Positions 33,821-41,622 of a DNA stretch of 43,117 bases are shown one piece after another. The stretch covers positions 1 through 43,117 of the forward strand of contig JABCZJ010000013.1 in NCBI GenBank assembly GCA_013289715.1, given 5' to 3'. The notes under the pieces are model-generated. The model was not told where the DNA came from. It was given only the letters and a program-made list of their open reading frames with translations, and ran no database searches. Each line of letters begins with the position of its first letter. Within the stretch, counting starts at the first letter, position 1. A program made the translations under genes and the position numbers. The DNA is from Acidobacteriota bacterium (lineage in GTDB: Bacteria; Acidobacteriota; Terriglobia; Acidiferrales; UBA7541).

Positions 33821-34017
33821 GGCTCTGTTGCCTTTGTTTTCAATACTGAAATTCCGATCTTGGATTTCGACGCAGACACTCACTGGCGGGAACCACAACT
33901 CCGATGTTTTCGAGTTTCGTGAAGCCGAACTCCGAGACGGCGTCCGATCCGCAACGCTACAGACCGGACGCTCCGCCATCGGTTTTTCTTCGTCACCAAG
34001 ACTAACTTCGCAAACAA

Positions 34018-34293
34018 CTAATCCGGATGGCTGTGTCTCCAATTCCAGTATTCGCTCTGTTCCTTCCGGTTGGCGTGCGCGTACTGGTGATCGTGCCGGT
34101 GGTTGTCGGACAGGAATATTCCCCATTGGTGTCGCTCGTGATCATCCCAGTTGTGATAGTCCTTGTGATCCCGATCGTAAACTCGTACCTGAACACCCGC
34201 CTCTTGCGGCACGGGCGCGGCCATCATTGACACGGGCACCGCCAAGGCGGCAGTTAGAAATAATGAAGCAACATAACGATGTGCACGATGCAT
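34018..34293 (-). CDS. Small secreted His/Asp-rich protein
   Basis: A 91-residue protein: signal peptide (YVASLFLTAALAVPVSMMAA), then a mature part of about 65 residues very rich in His, Asp, Tyr, Trp and Arg (VRVYDRDHKDYHNWDDHERH, YWNWRHSHPD). Proteins of this composition are common small exported proteins in Acidobacteriota, with no known role; metal binding by the His/Asp clusters is a guess. ATG 34293 has GGAGG 8 bases upstream, which decides it over the ATG at 34308. Confidence 0.65.
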   Translation of the reverse strand: MHRAHRYVASLFLTAALAVPVSMMAAPVPQEAGVQVRVYDRDHKDYHNWDDHERHQWGIFLSDNHRHDHQYAHANRKEQSEYWNWRHSHPD

Positions 34294-34441
34294 ACGGAAG
34301 GCCTCCAATTCTGAATTTCCGCTCGTGTTACGCGGCAGCCTCGACTATGAGTCCCCCCACTATCCATTGATGTGCAATACAGCACATACGTATCGCATAG
34401 AACACCAACGCCGGCCGCGCGCGCCTGCACGGCAAAGCCCG

Positions 34442-34903
34442 TCATTGCGGCTGGAAGTTGTCGGTATGCCACCCCGGATTCACCCACTCCCCATTGCGTC
34501 TCACAAAAATCTCCGTGGCTCGCCCAGAACTCACCGATCGCTTACCATTTTCCTCCGTCTCCACCAAATACGAAGTCCAGATAATCGCCACGTCTCCAAA
34601 GCGCTGAATTTCCGTTCGTGGAAATTCCAACCGGATCAATTTTCCTCCCTCTGCCTGAAACTCCGCGGCCGTCCGCAGGATGTCCGACTGGTTCTTCCAC
34701 TTCGCTTCATCGGAACTAATCACAATCGCGTCCGCCGGCACCAACCTCTCCAGTGCCTTCGTGTCGTTCGCAAACCAAGCCCGCCAGACACTCTCACGCA
34801 CCTTCAGAATCTGCGCTCGCTCATCCTGACCGTACGCCATTCGCGGCGCCATCAGCAATCCCAATACGCAAATTCCAATCGTCATCCGTACCCTGCGACT
34901 CAT
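34442..34903 (-). CDS. Secreted SnoaL/DUF4440-like (NTF2-fold) protein
   Basis: A 153-residue protein with a signal peptide (MTIGICVLGLLMAPRMAYGQ) and one NTF2-like cone domain (about 28-150). The helix RESVWRAWFANDTKALERLV, the strand GDVAIIWTSYLVETEENGKR and the ending GEWVNPGWHTDNF are typical of the DUF4440/SnoaL group. Such domains bind small ligands or act as simple enzymes; no catalytic residues can be assigned. Start ATG 34903 has GGAGGA 4 bases upstream. It is followed in the same direction by the 91-residue secreted protein. Confidence 0.75.
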   Translation of the reverse strand: MSRRVRMTIGICVLGLLMAPRMAYGQDERAQILKVRESVWRAWFANDTKALERLVPADAIVISSDEAKWKNQSDILRTAAEFQAEGGKLIRLEFPRTEIQRFGDVAIIWTSYLVETEENGKRSVSSGRATEIFVRRNGEWVNPGWHTDNFQPQ

Positions 34904-35037
34904 ATTTTCCTCCTCTGAATTTAGCTACCTGCTCGAACACACCCGTACACCAATCAAAATTCCGGAATACAAATGTTCATCGCGCAACGAATGCTGCGCG
35001 CACCGCGCCAGAACCCCGAGCATCAGCGCACTTTGCT

Positions 35038-35508
35038 TTAGTGCGCAGCCTTCCCCGCCGGCGCCTGATACCCGCCCGGAACGGTGCGCGAAGAAATCGC
35101 CAGCCGATTCCACGCATTGATCGCCGCCACCGCCAAAGTCAGATCGCACATTTCCTTCTCGCTGAAATACGCGCGCACTTCCTCATACACCGCATCGGGC
35201 ACGTGACCATCTGAGATCAACGTCACGACCTCCGTCCACGCCAGCGCCGCGCGTTCCCGCTCCGTGTAATACGGGCATTCGCGCCACGCGTCCAGCGAAT
35301 ACATCCGCTGTTCCTTCTCCCCGATCGCCCGCAGATCTTTCCAGTGCATGTCCAGGCAATACGCGCACCCATTCACCTGCGAAGCGCGTAGCTTGATCAG
35401 GTGCAGCAGGCCTTGTTCCAATCCGCATTCCTGCAAATATTTCTCCAGCCCCAGCATCGCCCCGTACCCTCCCGGAGCCGCCTTCATGCCATTGAATCGC
35501 GCTTCCAT
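35038..35508 (-). CDS. Carboxymuconolactone decarboxylase / AhpD-like peroxidase family protein
   Basis: A 156-residue cytoplasmic protein of the AhpD-like alkylhydroperoxidase group. The active-site motif CAYCLDMH (near residue 51) has both redox cysteines and the following His. The helix after it (WKDLRAIGEKEQRMYSLDAW) and the ending ALAWTEVVTLI are normal for the family. It probably reduces peroxides or similar electrophiles. ATG 35508 has GGAGGA 3-4 bases upstream. It is the last gene of a cupin-DoxX-AhpD operon that is divergent from a MocR regulator. Confidence 0.85.
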   Translation of the reverse strand: MEARFNGMKAAPGGYGAMLGLEKYLQECGLEQGLLHLIKLRASQVNGCAYCLDMHWKDLRAIGEKEQRMYSLDAWRECPYYTERERAALAWTEVVTLISDGHVPDAVYEEVRAYFSEKEMCDLTLAVAAINAWNRLAISSRTVPGGYQAPAGKAAH

Positions 35509-35552
35509 AAATCCTCCTTTACCTGAAAGCACCACATTTTAGATTATGCCAC

Positions 35553-36029
35553 TCACGCTTTCGCAACAGCCTTTCGATCCGAATACAGCGAAAGCAAAAC
35601 CGCTCCCGCCGATGCCGAAAACACCGAGTAGTCCAGCGGCGACTTGATCCCGAACGAAATCGCCATCGCAGTTCCGAACAGCACCAGCAGAAACGCGCTC
35701 CCCAGCGCCACCCAACGCGGCCACAAACCAACAATCAAAAGGATGCCCAGGCACAATTCCGCAGCCGTAGCAGCCCAGGCCAAGAACGGAATGGTAGACG
35801 CCGGCAGGAACGAATTAACTTTCGCCGTGTAATCCACGAACCCCGCAAAGTTTCCGTACCCAACATTTCGGCCCGTGTACAAGCCGAAGCGGTCCGCAAT
35901 TCCCGATAAGAACGCCGCGCCCAGCGCGAAACGCGCATACAAAATTCCCCACCGCTGCCACTTCGCCGCGCGTTTCGTCACCGCAGCGCCGCGCTCCAAC
36001 GTTTCTGCCTCAAGCGATTGCTCGTGCAT
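35553..36029 (-). CDS. DoxX family membrane protein
   Basis: A 158-residue protein with about four transmembrane segments (ILYARFALGAAFLSGIADRF, IPFLAWAATAAELCLGILLI, WVALGSAFLLVLFGTAMAIS and YSVFSASAGAVLLSLY). The family is linked to thiol or quinone redox in membranes. ATG 36029 is placed well after GGGAGGGAA (36036-36044); a GTG at 36035 is too close. Its start sits 2 bases from the stop codon of the cupin gene, so the two are coupled. Confidence 0.8.
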   Translation of the reverse strand: MHEQSLEAETLERGAAVTKRAAKWQRWGILYARFALGAAFLSGIADRFGLYTGRNVGYGNFAGFVDYTAKVNSFLPASTIPFLAWAATAAELCLGILLIVGLWPRWVALGSAFLLVLFGTAMAISFGIKSPLDYSVFSASAGAVLLSLYSDRKAVAKA

Positions 36030-36031
36030 GA

Positions 36032-36484
36032 TCACTTCCCTCCCGGCACAGCAACACTCAATGCCGCATCATGGTCGCAAACGAAATAAGCAAGCAACTT
36101 TGCCGGCTCTGTCTGGCTCGCATTCGCCGACACAGCATGCACGCCATTCGCCGGCTCGTAAAAGCTCTCCCCCGCCGTGTACACGGCTTCCTTCTGGCCG
36201 CGCACCTGCGTGCGTAGCGCCCCCGCCAGCACGTAACCAATCACCGGGCAAGGATGGCTGTGCGGCTCAGACGATTCTCCCGGCCCATAGTTCACCTCAA
36301 CTAAAGTCGCCTTCAGATGCTCGCCATCCATTTTCGGAAACGTCTGAGCCAGCACGACTTGCGCTCTTTCCCTAGCCTCTGCCCGCTGCGTGTCCGAGCG
36401 CACCTGATCCCACCCCAAGAATCCCGCAGCGACCACACACAGCGCTGCGACAGCGCTTCTCCCCGCCATTCCGTAAGCTCTCAT
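36032..36484 (-). CDS. Membrane-anchored or exported cupin-domain protein
   Basis: A 150-residue protein with an N-terminal hydrophobic segment (SAVAALCVVAAGFLGWDQV) and one cupin domain (about 55-135). Metal-binding pattern PGESSEPHSHPCPVIGYVLAG with His76 and His78 and a later EPANGVHAVS His. Cupins of this type bind a metal and a small substrate or sense it. Start ATG 36484 follows GGGAGG by 5 bases. It is the first gene of a three-gene operon with DoxX and AhpD-like proteins. Confidence 0.82.
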   Translation of the reverse strand: MRAYGMAGRSAVAALCVVAAGFLGWDQVRSDTQRAEARERAQVVLAQTFPKMDGEHLKATLVEVNYGPGESSEPHSHPCPVIGYVLAGALRTQVRGQKEAVYTAGESFYEPANGVHAVSANASQTEPAKLLAYFVCDHDAALSVAVPGGK

Positions 36485-36520
36485 CGCTACCTCCCGCAGC
36501 GCTGAACGTAAGTCGATAGC

Positions 36521-36547
36521 GGTCCATTCACAAGGTCCACTTATGCT
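36521..36547. promoter_or_regulatory. Direct repeat GGTCCA in the MocR/cupin divergent promoter
   Basis: GGTCCA occurs at 36521-36526 and 36534-36539 (13 bp apart), next to TATGCT (36542-36547), a possible -10 for the MocR gene. MocR regulators often bind direct repeats in divergent promoters, so this is a likely operator. Confidence 0.45.
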
Positions 36548-36567
36548 ATTCTGCCTGTACCACTTTT

Positions 36568-38079
36568 ATGGCCAAACGAGCCACAACCTTCGAACTTGCG
36601 CTTCCCCCAAAAGATTCAGCTGCCCCCGCCTACCGCTGGCTCTACGCATCCCTGCGCACCGCCATCCTCGAAGGCCGCCTGCACCCCGCCTCACTCCTGC
36701 CTGCCACGCGCGATCTCGCCCGGCAATATCGCCTCGCGCGCGGCACCATCGTCAACGCCGTCGAGCAACTGAAATCCGAAGGCTACGTGCAAGCCCGCAT
36801 GGGCTCCGGCACCTACGTCAGCAACACTCTCCCCGACGAATTACTCCAGGTGCGCAGCAGCGCCAAGCCGCCACTGCCGCAAGAAAAAACCAAGCCGCGA
36901 AGAATCTCCGCCTACGCAAAACGCGTCCAACTGTTCCCGGCCTTTTCACCCCGCCCCAGTCGCGCCTTTCGACCCAATTTGCCGGCTCTCGATCTGTTCC
37001 CCACGACGTTATGGGCGCAAGTCGCGGCCCGCCGTCTGCGCAAGGTCTCAACAAGTTTCCTGCTGGGCTGCGATGCGCTCGGATACCTGCCGCTCCGCCA
37101 AGCCGTCGCCGATTACCTCAGCTCTTCGCGCGGTGTGAACGGCACGCCGGATCAGGTGGCCATCGTCTCCGGCGCACAGGAAGCCCTCGACCTCGTCGCG
37201 CGCCTCTTCGTGAATCCCGGGGATCGCGTCTGCATGGAAAATCCCGGATACATCGGTGCCACAATCGTCTTCGAATCGCTCGGCGCAAAAATATCGTACG
37301 TTCCGTTGGACCAAGAAGGCATGAAGCTCCGCGAATCAACCCTGCGCAACGCCCGCCTGGTCTACGTCACGCCCGGTCATCAATTCCCCCTCGGAATCAC
37401 GATGAGTCTTCCCCGCCGCCTCCAGCTCCTTGAATCCGCCCGCAAATCCGGCACGCTAATTCTGGAGGACGATTACGACAGCGAATTCCGCTATTCCGGC
37501 CGCCCCGTCCCCGCCCTCCAAGGTCTCGACCGCTGCGGTCAAGTGCTCTTCATGGGAAGTTTCAGCAAAGTTCTCTTCCCCTCTCTCCGGCTCGGATATC
37601 TGGTGCTGCCGTCGGACCTGCTGGACCGCTTTTCCGCCACGCTTTCCAGCACCCGACGCCACGCCCCGCTCATGGAACAAGCCATCCTCTCCGATTTCAT
37701 CACCGCAGGACACTTCGGCCGTCATCTACGCCGCATGAGAGAAATTTACGCCGAGCGCCTGTCAGTCCTCTTACACTCTGCGAAGCAAAATCTAGCAGGC
37801 CTGCTGGAAATTTCAGGAGTCGAGGCAGGTTTGCAAACAGTAGGCTGGTTAAAACGTGGCATAAACGGTGAATCAGCCGCGGCAGCCGCAGCCAAACGAA
37901 ACGTGGAAGTCATCCCGCTGAGCGTCTACCAGCAAGGCAACGCCGCCGCAAAGGGCTTGCAACTCGGATTTGCCGCAGTCGACACGAAAGAAATCCGCCG
38001 CGGCGTACAAGATCTAGCTATTGCGCTCGAAGTAGCGCGCAAAACTCCGCAGCGCCGCTTCCATCCAACGTCACCTTGA
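36568..38079 (+). CDS. MocR/PdxR-type transcription regulator (GntR HTH + aminotransferase-like domain)
   Basis: A 503-residue regulator. N-terminal GntR winged helix (about 15-85) with YRWLYASLRTAILEGRLHPA and ATRDLARQYRLARGTIVNAV. A fold-type I aminotransferase-like domain follows (about 120-490), with DALGYLPLRQAVADYLSSSR, VSGAQEALDLVARLF and the PLP-binding lysine in MGSFSKVLFPSLRLGY. It should bind PLP and a small amine or PLP itself. It is divergently transcribed from the cupin-DoxX-AhpD operon, the classic place for its target. Start ATG 36568. Its stop overlaps the end of the convergent DUF885 gene by 9 bp. Confidence 0.92.
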   Translation: MAKRATTFELALPPKDSAAPAYRWLYASLRTAILEGRLHPASLLPATRDLARQYRLARGTIVNAVEQLKSEGYVQARMGSGTYVSNTLPDELLQVRSSAKPPLPQEKTKPRRISAYAKRVQLFPAFSPRPSRAFRPNLPALDLFPTTLWAQVAARRLRKVSTSFLLGCDALGYLPLRQAVADYLSSSRGVNGTPDQVAIVSGAQEALDLVARLFVNPGDRVCMENPGYIGATIVFESLGAKISYVPLDQEGMKLRESTLRNARLVYVTPGHQFPLGITMSLPRRLQLLESARKSGTLILEDDYDSEFRYSGRPVPALQGLDRCGQVLFMGSFSKVLFPSLRLGYLVLPSDLLDRFSATLSSTRRHAPLMEQAILSDFITAGHFGRHLRRMREIYAERLSVLLHSAKQNLAGLLEISGVEAGLQTVGWLKRGINGESAAAAAAKRNVEVIPLSVYQQGNAAAKGLQLGFAAVDTKEIRRGVQDLAIALEVARKTPQRRFHPTSP

Positions 38080-39834
38080 TTTCTGTTCAGCGATCCATTG
38101 ATCAGTCCGCGCTTCCAACAGATCCAGTGGCAAAGTCCCGCCATTGATCATCTCGTCGTGGAAAGTCCGTATATCGAACTTCGCGCCCAATTCCATCCGC
38201 GCCCGCTCGCGCAATTCACGGAATTTCAATTGCCCCAGCTTGTAACTGAGCGCCTGCGCCGGCCAAGCAATATAGCGGTCGGTCTCCGACTGAATCGTAG
38301 GCTCATCCACCGCGCCAGACTTCCGGAAAAATTCCACCACCTGCTCGCGCGTCCAACCCTTCGAATGAATCCCCGTATCCACCACCAAACGCACCGCGCG
38401 GAACAATTCCGACGACAGCCTTCCGTAATCCGAAACCGGGTCCTGGTAAAGTCCCGCATCCTTACCCAGTTGCTCCGCGTACAAAGCCCATCCCTCGATG
38501 TAAGCGTTGAATCCCAATCCATGCAGCCGGAACTTCGGCAATCCGGTCAGTTGCTGCTGCACGGAAAGCTGCAAGTGATGCCCCGGAATTCCTTCATGGT
38601 AAGCGATCGCCTCATCCCCCACCAGCGACCGCTTCGCAAAATCCGACGTCGCCACCACCACGCGTCCCGGCCGCTTCCCGTCCGGCGTCCCCGTAACGTA
38701 ATGCGTGGCCGCAGCCGCCTGAAAAGCAGGAATCGCCTCCACGGTCACCTGTGATTTCGGCAACAAAGTGAAGAGCTCCGGCAGTTTCGGCTCCATCTCC
38801 GCGATGTAATGCCGGAAATCATCGAGAATCTGCTCCGCGCTGCTGGGAATATATTTCGGATTTTTCGCGATCGACGCGCGCAACGAAGCTAGGTCGGCAA
38901 ACCCTTCCTTCTTCGCAATCGTCGTCATCTCCCCTTCGATGCGATCGATTTCGCGCAGTCCCAGCTGATGAATTTCCTCCGCCGGCATGTGCGTGGTAGT
39001 GCGCCCGTAAATATCGTTCTCGTAGCGCTTCTCGCCATCGGGCAAGGACGTCACCGCCAATGCAGTCCGCCCCTGCGGCGCGTATTCGGTGCGCACAAAA
39101 GCCGCAAACGTGCGATAAGCCGGAATCACATCCTTATTCACCGCGCCGGTGATCTCCTGAGTCAGCCGCTTCTGTTCCTCAGCCGAAATGTCCGCAGGAT
39201 ATTTCTTCGTCGGCTGCAGAAAAGGATCCGCTTCAATAATCCCGTCGCATTGCACCGGAATCTTCTCCAGCAGAAAGCGCACCGGCAGCAACTTGTCCCG
39301 CATCCCGGCGCGCAACACTTCGCTAGTCTGTTCGAGGGCGCGCGGAATTTGCCGCAGCCGCTCCACGTAATCCTCGTAATGCTTCACCGAATCGAGCGGC
39401 ACCGAAAGCGGCAAATCGGCCAGGCTGGTATGGATGCCGTTCTGCTGGTTCACCGGCATCTCATATTCTTTCAAATCGAAATCCGCGACGCGCTGCTGCA
39501 GGACGCGCACCATCACGTCATGCGAAAGCTGATCCTGATCCGCGAACCCAGTGGTAGAAATCGCCGCGAGCTTCGCCAAAAACGCACGGTCCGTCTGGTG
39601 CCGTTCCGCGATCGCGGCCAGCGAATAGTCAGCGAGCTTATCGTTGTAGCGATAGTCGCCATAAGACGTCGCCCGCTCGGGAAAATTCCGCAGATCGGTT
39701 TCGTACTGCTCCTCAAAGATCGCGTTCTGCGCCGCCACGCGCTCCGCAACGCGATCGCCCTTTTCCGCGCAGAGTGACACGCCGGCTACAGCGACAAGAA
39801 CTGCGGCCCAGAGGAAGCCCTTGTGCATTCGCAT
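38071..39834 (-). CDS. DUF885 family secreted peptidase-like protein
   Basis: A 587-residue protein with a signal peptide (MHKGFLWAAVLVAVAGVSLC). The DUF885 domain covers most of the rest. It contains the metallopeptidase-like motif AYHEGIPGHHLQLS (H413, E414, H419/H420) and a downstream acidic motif FNAYIEGWALYAEQL (E448), which together resemble a gluzincin zinc site. Family members are thought to be peptidases of small peptides; activity is not proven here. Start ATG 39834 or, 2 codons later, 39828; no clear Shine-Dalgarno. Its 3' end overlaps the convergent MocR gene by 9 bp. Confidence 0.85.
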   Translation of the reverse strand: MRMHKGFLWAAVLVAVAGVSLCAEKGDRVAERVAAQNAIFEEQYETDLRNFPERATSYGDYRYNDKLADYSLAAIAERHQTDRAFLAKLAAISTTGFADQDQLSHDVMVRVLQQRVADFDLKEYEMPVNQQNGIHTSLADLPLSVPLDSVKHYEDYVERLRQIPRALEQTSEVLRAGMRDKLLPVRFLLEKIPVQCDGIIEADPFLQPTKKYPADISAEEQKRLTQEITGAVNKDVIPAYRTFAAFVRTEYAPQGRTALAVTSLPDGEKRYENDIYGRTTTHMPAEEIHQLGLREIDRIEGEMTTIAKKEGFADLASLRASIAKNPKYIPSSAEQILDDFRHYIAEMEPKLPELFTLLPKSQVTVEAIPAFQAAAATHYVTGTPDGKRPGRVVVATSDFAKRSLVGDEAIAYHEGIPGHHLQLSVQQQLTGLPKFRLHGLGFNAYIEGWALYAEQLGKDAGLYQDPVSDYGRLSSELFRAVRLVVDTGIHSKGWTREQVVEFFRKSGAVDEPTIQSETDRYIAWPAQALSYKLGQLKFRELRERARMELGAKFDIRTFHDEMINGGTLPLDLLEARTDQWIAEQKSR

Positions 39835-39930
39835 AGGGCCAGGATTTTACCAGATACAAACCCCGTCGCCAGACGAAACCGCCCGGGACAAGTTTGTGGA
39901 ACCATGCGCCCGACCCCAGATTTTGAAGTC

Positions 39931-40045
39931 GCAGCGGCCAGCTGCAGCCGCGCGATTTCGACTTTGATTTTGACTGTGGCTTTGATTTTGACTTTGCAGC
40001 GGCCGCCTGACTTTTAGGCGGGCGTAGTTGACTTTGTCTTTCAAG
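39931..40045. repeat. R3 composite repeat, copy B
   Basis: It starts GCAGCGGCCAGCTGCAGCCG (39931), then a run of GACTTTGATTTT-like units, then GCGGCCGCCTGACTTTTAGG (39999) and GTTGACTTTGTCTTTCAAGG, matching copy A at 22373-22422. CCGCCT and AGGCGG form a 6-bp stem. It contains the stop codon of the TPR gene (40041-40043, minus strand). Confidence 0.7.
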
Positions 40046-41417
40046 GCGTCGCACCTGTGCCGCCGCTTAACCCCGCCAACGCCCGCTTGTAATCCGGATC
40101 CTCGGGCGAAATCTCCACCGCCTTCAAGTAAGCCGCCCGCGCCTCACCCCGCTGCCCACGCTGCTGGTAAATCGCCCCCATCTCAAAATAAGCATCCGAC
40201 TCTTTCGGATTCACCAACACGGTCCGCTGAAACGCCCCCAGCGCATCATCCAATTTCCCCTGCCTCTCCAAAATCCTTCCCTGTACGTAAAGATATTCCG
40301 GATGATAAGGCGCCCGCGCCAAAGCCTGCCCAATCGCCTCGCTAGCCTTCGCGATATCGCCCGCCGAATAATAAAGCTTCGCCAGCTGCGAATACGCCCC
40401 CGGATAAGTCGCATCCATCGCGATCGACTGCTGCAACACCGCAAGCGACCCCGCGAAATCATTCTTCATTGCCAGCTCGTCCGCCTGCTGCACCAAATGC
40501 TTCGCCTGTGTCTGATTTTCCTTGGTGGTTCGGTCGTTCTGCGAAGCCTTCTCGAATTCCTCCAGGGCCGCCGCCGCCCGCTCATCCTGCCCTGCGCAGC
40601 GATATGCGCGTGAAAGCAAAAACAACGTCTCCGAATCCGCCGAAGCAGAAGTCCCCGCAGCGTTCACAAGCGGCTCCAGTGCCAGCACCGCTCGTCCGCA
40701 GCGTCGCGCAATCTCCTCCGGCGCAGCTCGCGCGGGCGCGCGCACCAAAATCTTACCCAGCAGCTCTCGCCCGCGCGAATTCTCCGGTTGCAGCTCAACC
40801 ACTTTCTCCGCATCAGGCAACGCCAAGCCGTCGCGGTTCTCGTCCGCGTAAATCTCCGCCCGCGTGTAAAGCGCCAGCGCATTCTGCGGATCGCGCCCCA
40901 GCACTTTCGCGATCTGCTCGAGCGCGTCCGCCTTGTCGGCCGCGCCGCCCTTTGCCTTGTACGCCACAGCCAGCCGATTGCGCGCATCCAAGTTCGCCGG
41001 TGCAAGCGCCAGCGCCGCCGTCAAGTGCGCGATGGCCGCGTCGTAAGTCTGCAACTCCAAATCCAGATCCCCCAGCATCGCAAGCGGCGCCGCGCTCTTC
41101 GGATGCTCGCGCCGCGCCTGCTCCAAAGTCAGCTTGGCCGCATCAAGATTGTGCACAGCCCGATACGCTTGCGCCAAACCAATCGCCGCGTCCACATTCC
41201 GCGGCGCAATCCGCAACGTCTCGCCGTAATCCGCGATGGCGTCAACGAATCGCCCCGCCACGGCGGCCGCGCGCGCCTGTTCCATCAAAGTCGACGCTTG
41301 CCCCGGCGCCGCCGACTGCGCGGAACACACTCGCGAAGCCGCGGCGACGCCAAGACACACCATCACGATCAACAGCGTCGCCAGGAAAGTCCGCGATTTT
41401 TCGAACCCCGCAAACAT
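40041..41417 (-). CDS. Secreted TPR-repeat protein
   Basis: A 458-residue protein: signal peptide (FLATLLIVMVCLGVAAASR), then about eight tetratricopeptide repeats forming a helical scaffold. Examples are FVDAIADYGETLRIAPRNVD, YDAAIAHLTAALALAPANLD, AKASEAIGQALARAPYHPEY and LDDALGAFQRTVLVNPKESD. TPRs mediate protein-protein contacts; partners unknown. I choose ATG 41417 because an extended -10 (TG-T-TATAAT, 41424-41432) lies 6 bases upstream and would start the mRNA at or next to the ATG. The frame is open to 41468, but that would overlap the promoter. The TGA stop is part of repeat R3. Confidence 0.82.
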   Translation of the reverse strand: MFAGFEKSRTFLATLLIVMVCLGVAAASRVCSAQSAAPGQASTLMEQARAAAVAGRFVDAIADYGETLRIAPRNVDAAIGLAQAYRAVHNLDAAKLTLEQARREHPKSAAPLAMLGDLDLELQTYDAAIAHLTAALALAPANLDARNRLAVAYKAKGGAADKADALEQIAKVLGRDPQNALALYTRAEIYADENRDGLALPDAEKVVELQPENSRGRELLGKILVRAPARAAPEEIARRCGRAVLALEPLVNAAGTSASADSETLFLLSRAYRCAGQDERAAAALEEFEKASQNDRTTKENQTQAKHLVQQADELAMKNDFAGSLAVLQQSIAMDATYPGAYSQLAKLYYSAGDIAKASEAIGQALARAPYHPEYLYVQGRILERQGKLDDALGAFQRTVLVNPKESDAYFEMGAIYQQRGQRGEARAAYLKAVEISPEDPDYKRALAGLSGGTGATP

Positions 41418-41423
41418 CCGCGG

Positions 41424-41432
41424 ATTATAACA
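41424..41432 (-). promoter_or_regulatory. Extended -10 promoter, possible leaderless start of the TPR gene
   Basis: On the minus strand TGTTATAAT ends 6 bases before ATG 41417. Transcription would begin about at the ATG, giving a leaderless mRNA. No consensus -35, as expected for an extended -10. Confidence 0.5.
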
Positions 41433-41493
41433 TCCGCTATTGACGCGCCCCGTGTCGGCACTGCCCACCGAACCGCAAGAATGCGCTTTTCCC

Positions 41494-41534
41494 TTGACTC
41501 ACACTCCACGGAGAACTATAAGCTCCGTTGGTGT
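41494..41534 (+). promoter_or_regulatory. Promoter with overlapping inverted repeat before the second nucleoside hydrolase
   Basis: TTGACT (41494-41499), exact 17-base spacer, TATAAG (41517-41522). An imperfect inverted repeat (ACACTCCACGGAG at 41501-41513 and CTCCGTTGGTGT at 41523-41534) brackets the -10 and is a likely operator for a repressor. Confidence 0.6.
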
Positions 41535-41622
41535 CACAGGTGTCCCGCCGCCGGAACGCAACAAAGCGAAGCCGCCACAAATTATCATCAGCCGAACAAC
41601 CACAAGGGGATCAATCACAGCC

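Noticed and set aside
39958..40000. Short tandem GACTTTGATTTT run taken as a CRISPR-like array
   Set aside because: Units are about 12-21 bases with no spacers; it is low-complexity filler inside repeat R3.
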